A stretch of 64,000 nt of DNA from an uncultured Collinsella sp. (GTDB taxonomy: Bacteria; Actinomycetota; Coriobacteriia; Coriobacteriales; Coriobacteriaceae): assembly GCA_958408685.1 (NCBI GenBank), contig CATYLC010000010.1:12739-76738 (forward strand), in the 5' to 3' direction. The position numbers and the translations under genes are program-made. A model generated the notes under the pieces. It saw nothing but the letters and a program-made list of their open reading frames with translations. It did no database searches and was not told the origin of the DNA. This document shows positions 63,772 to 64,000 of the stretch, piece after piece. Position 1 is the stretch's first letter. Each line of letters opens with the position of its first letter.

Positions 63772-64000
63772 ATGTCCAGACCCAAGCCGTCCGGAAGGTC
63801 GTACGGGAGGCTCACGAGGCACGAGAGGAACACGGTCGAGAGGATGCTCGACCGCAACCGCAGCGCCCGCGAGATCGCCGCGGAGCTCGGCAGGTCGCCC
63901 TCGACCGTGACCAGGGAGGTGGCGGCGCACCGCTACGTCACCGCGCCGCGCCCGCGGACCTGTCGGGGGCCTGCCCCAGGCTCTCCGCGTGGCCGAGGTG
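63772..64000 (+). mobile_element. IS30 family transposase, N-terminal part, apparently frameshifted
   Basis: ATG at 63772 with GGAGGG upstream gives MSRPKPSGRSYGRLTRHERN, followed by a helix-turn-helix (RMLDRNRSAREIAAELGRSPSTVTREVAAHRYVTA), typical of IS30 transposase N-termini. After about 63 residues the frame continues as CRGPAPGSPRGRG, whereas the next frame reads DLSGACPRLSAWPR, the expected IS30 continuation. This points to a one-base shift near 63957. The rest lies outside the window. It may be a pseudogene, or a shift in the sequence. Confidence 0.7.

Overview
The window looks like a chromosomal segment of a GC-rich, Gram-positive gut actinobacterium of the class Coriobacteriia, most like Collinsella. 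This is an inference from content: roughly 60% GC, strict anaerobe genes ([FeFe] hydrogenase, superoxide reductase, formate-tetrahydrofolate ligase), an LAxTG-type surface anchor and an IS30-type insertion sequence. No rRNA or tRNA gene was seen. Many starts were moved inward from the longest reading frame to an ATG, GTG or TTG with a ribosome-binding site.

Layout, left to right. 1-4.9 kb: a cobalamin riboswitch drives a minus-strand operon of two cell-surface proteins built from DUF4430 (transcobalamin-like C-terminal) domains; the second runs off the left edge. 4.9-10.6 kb: ABC1/UbiB-like kinase with a small helical partner, a C69 dipeptidase, and a folate one-carbon pair (fchA-like, folD); an AT-rich 230-bp inverted-repeat element sits between the dipeptidase and folD. 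11-16 kb: a lipoprotein, a Tat-exported PI-PLC-like surface enzyme and a solitary YhcG/DUF1016 nuclease. 16.4-24.4 kb: a double zinc-ribbon protein, a CDF cation exporter, a membrane-anchored protein, formate-tetrahydrofolate ligase, and ruvCAB with coupled start/stop codons. 24.6-41.5 kb: a NAD synthetase-like protein that has lost both active sites, superoxide reductase, a SWIM/SNF2 ATPase, dnaE, and addB-addA.

41.6-53 kb: a TrpR-like regulator, a small holin-family membrane protein, an Rrf2 regulator divergent from cysK, mnmA, M42 peptidase, iron alcohol dehydrogenase (FucO-like), a DUF1275 membrane protein, a YgiQ radical SAM protein, a CPBP protease and an orphan RelB/DinJ-like antitoxin. 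53-60.5 kb: a tightly packed four-gene operon encodes a GltD-type flavoprotein fused to a NuoF-like Fe-S domain, a monomeric [FeFe] hydrogenase, a lipoprotein solute-binding protein and a fused permease-ATPase; an EFR1-type flavodoxin/ferredoxin lies upstream. 61-64 kb: a DEAD-box helicase with an Arg/Gly-rich tail, then the start of an IS30 element that appears frameshifted.

The intergenic DNA is rich in repeats. Two 237/238-bp elements share near-identical terminal inverted repeats, identical 74-bp left flanks with paired TTGYATA boxes, and unrelated interiors. Two long perfect or near-perfect hairpins share one sequence. These repeats and the riboswitch-controlled DUF4430/beta-propeller protein are the most likely places for undescribed biology.
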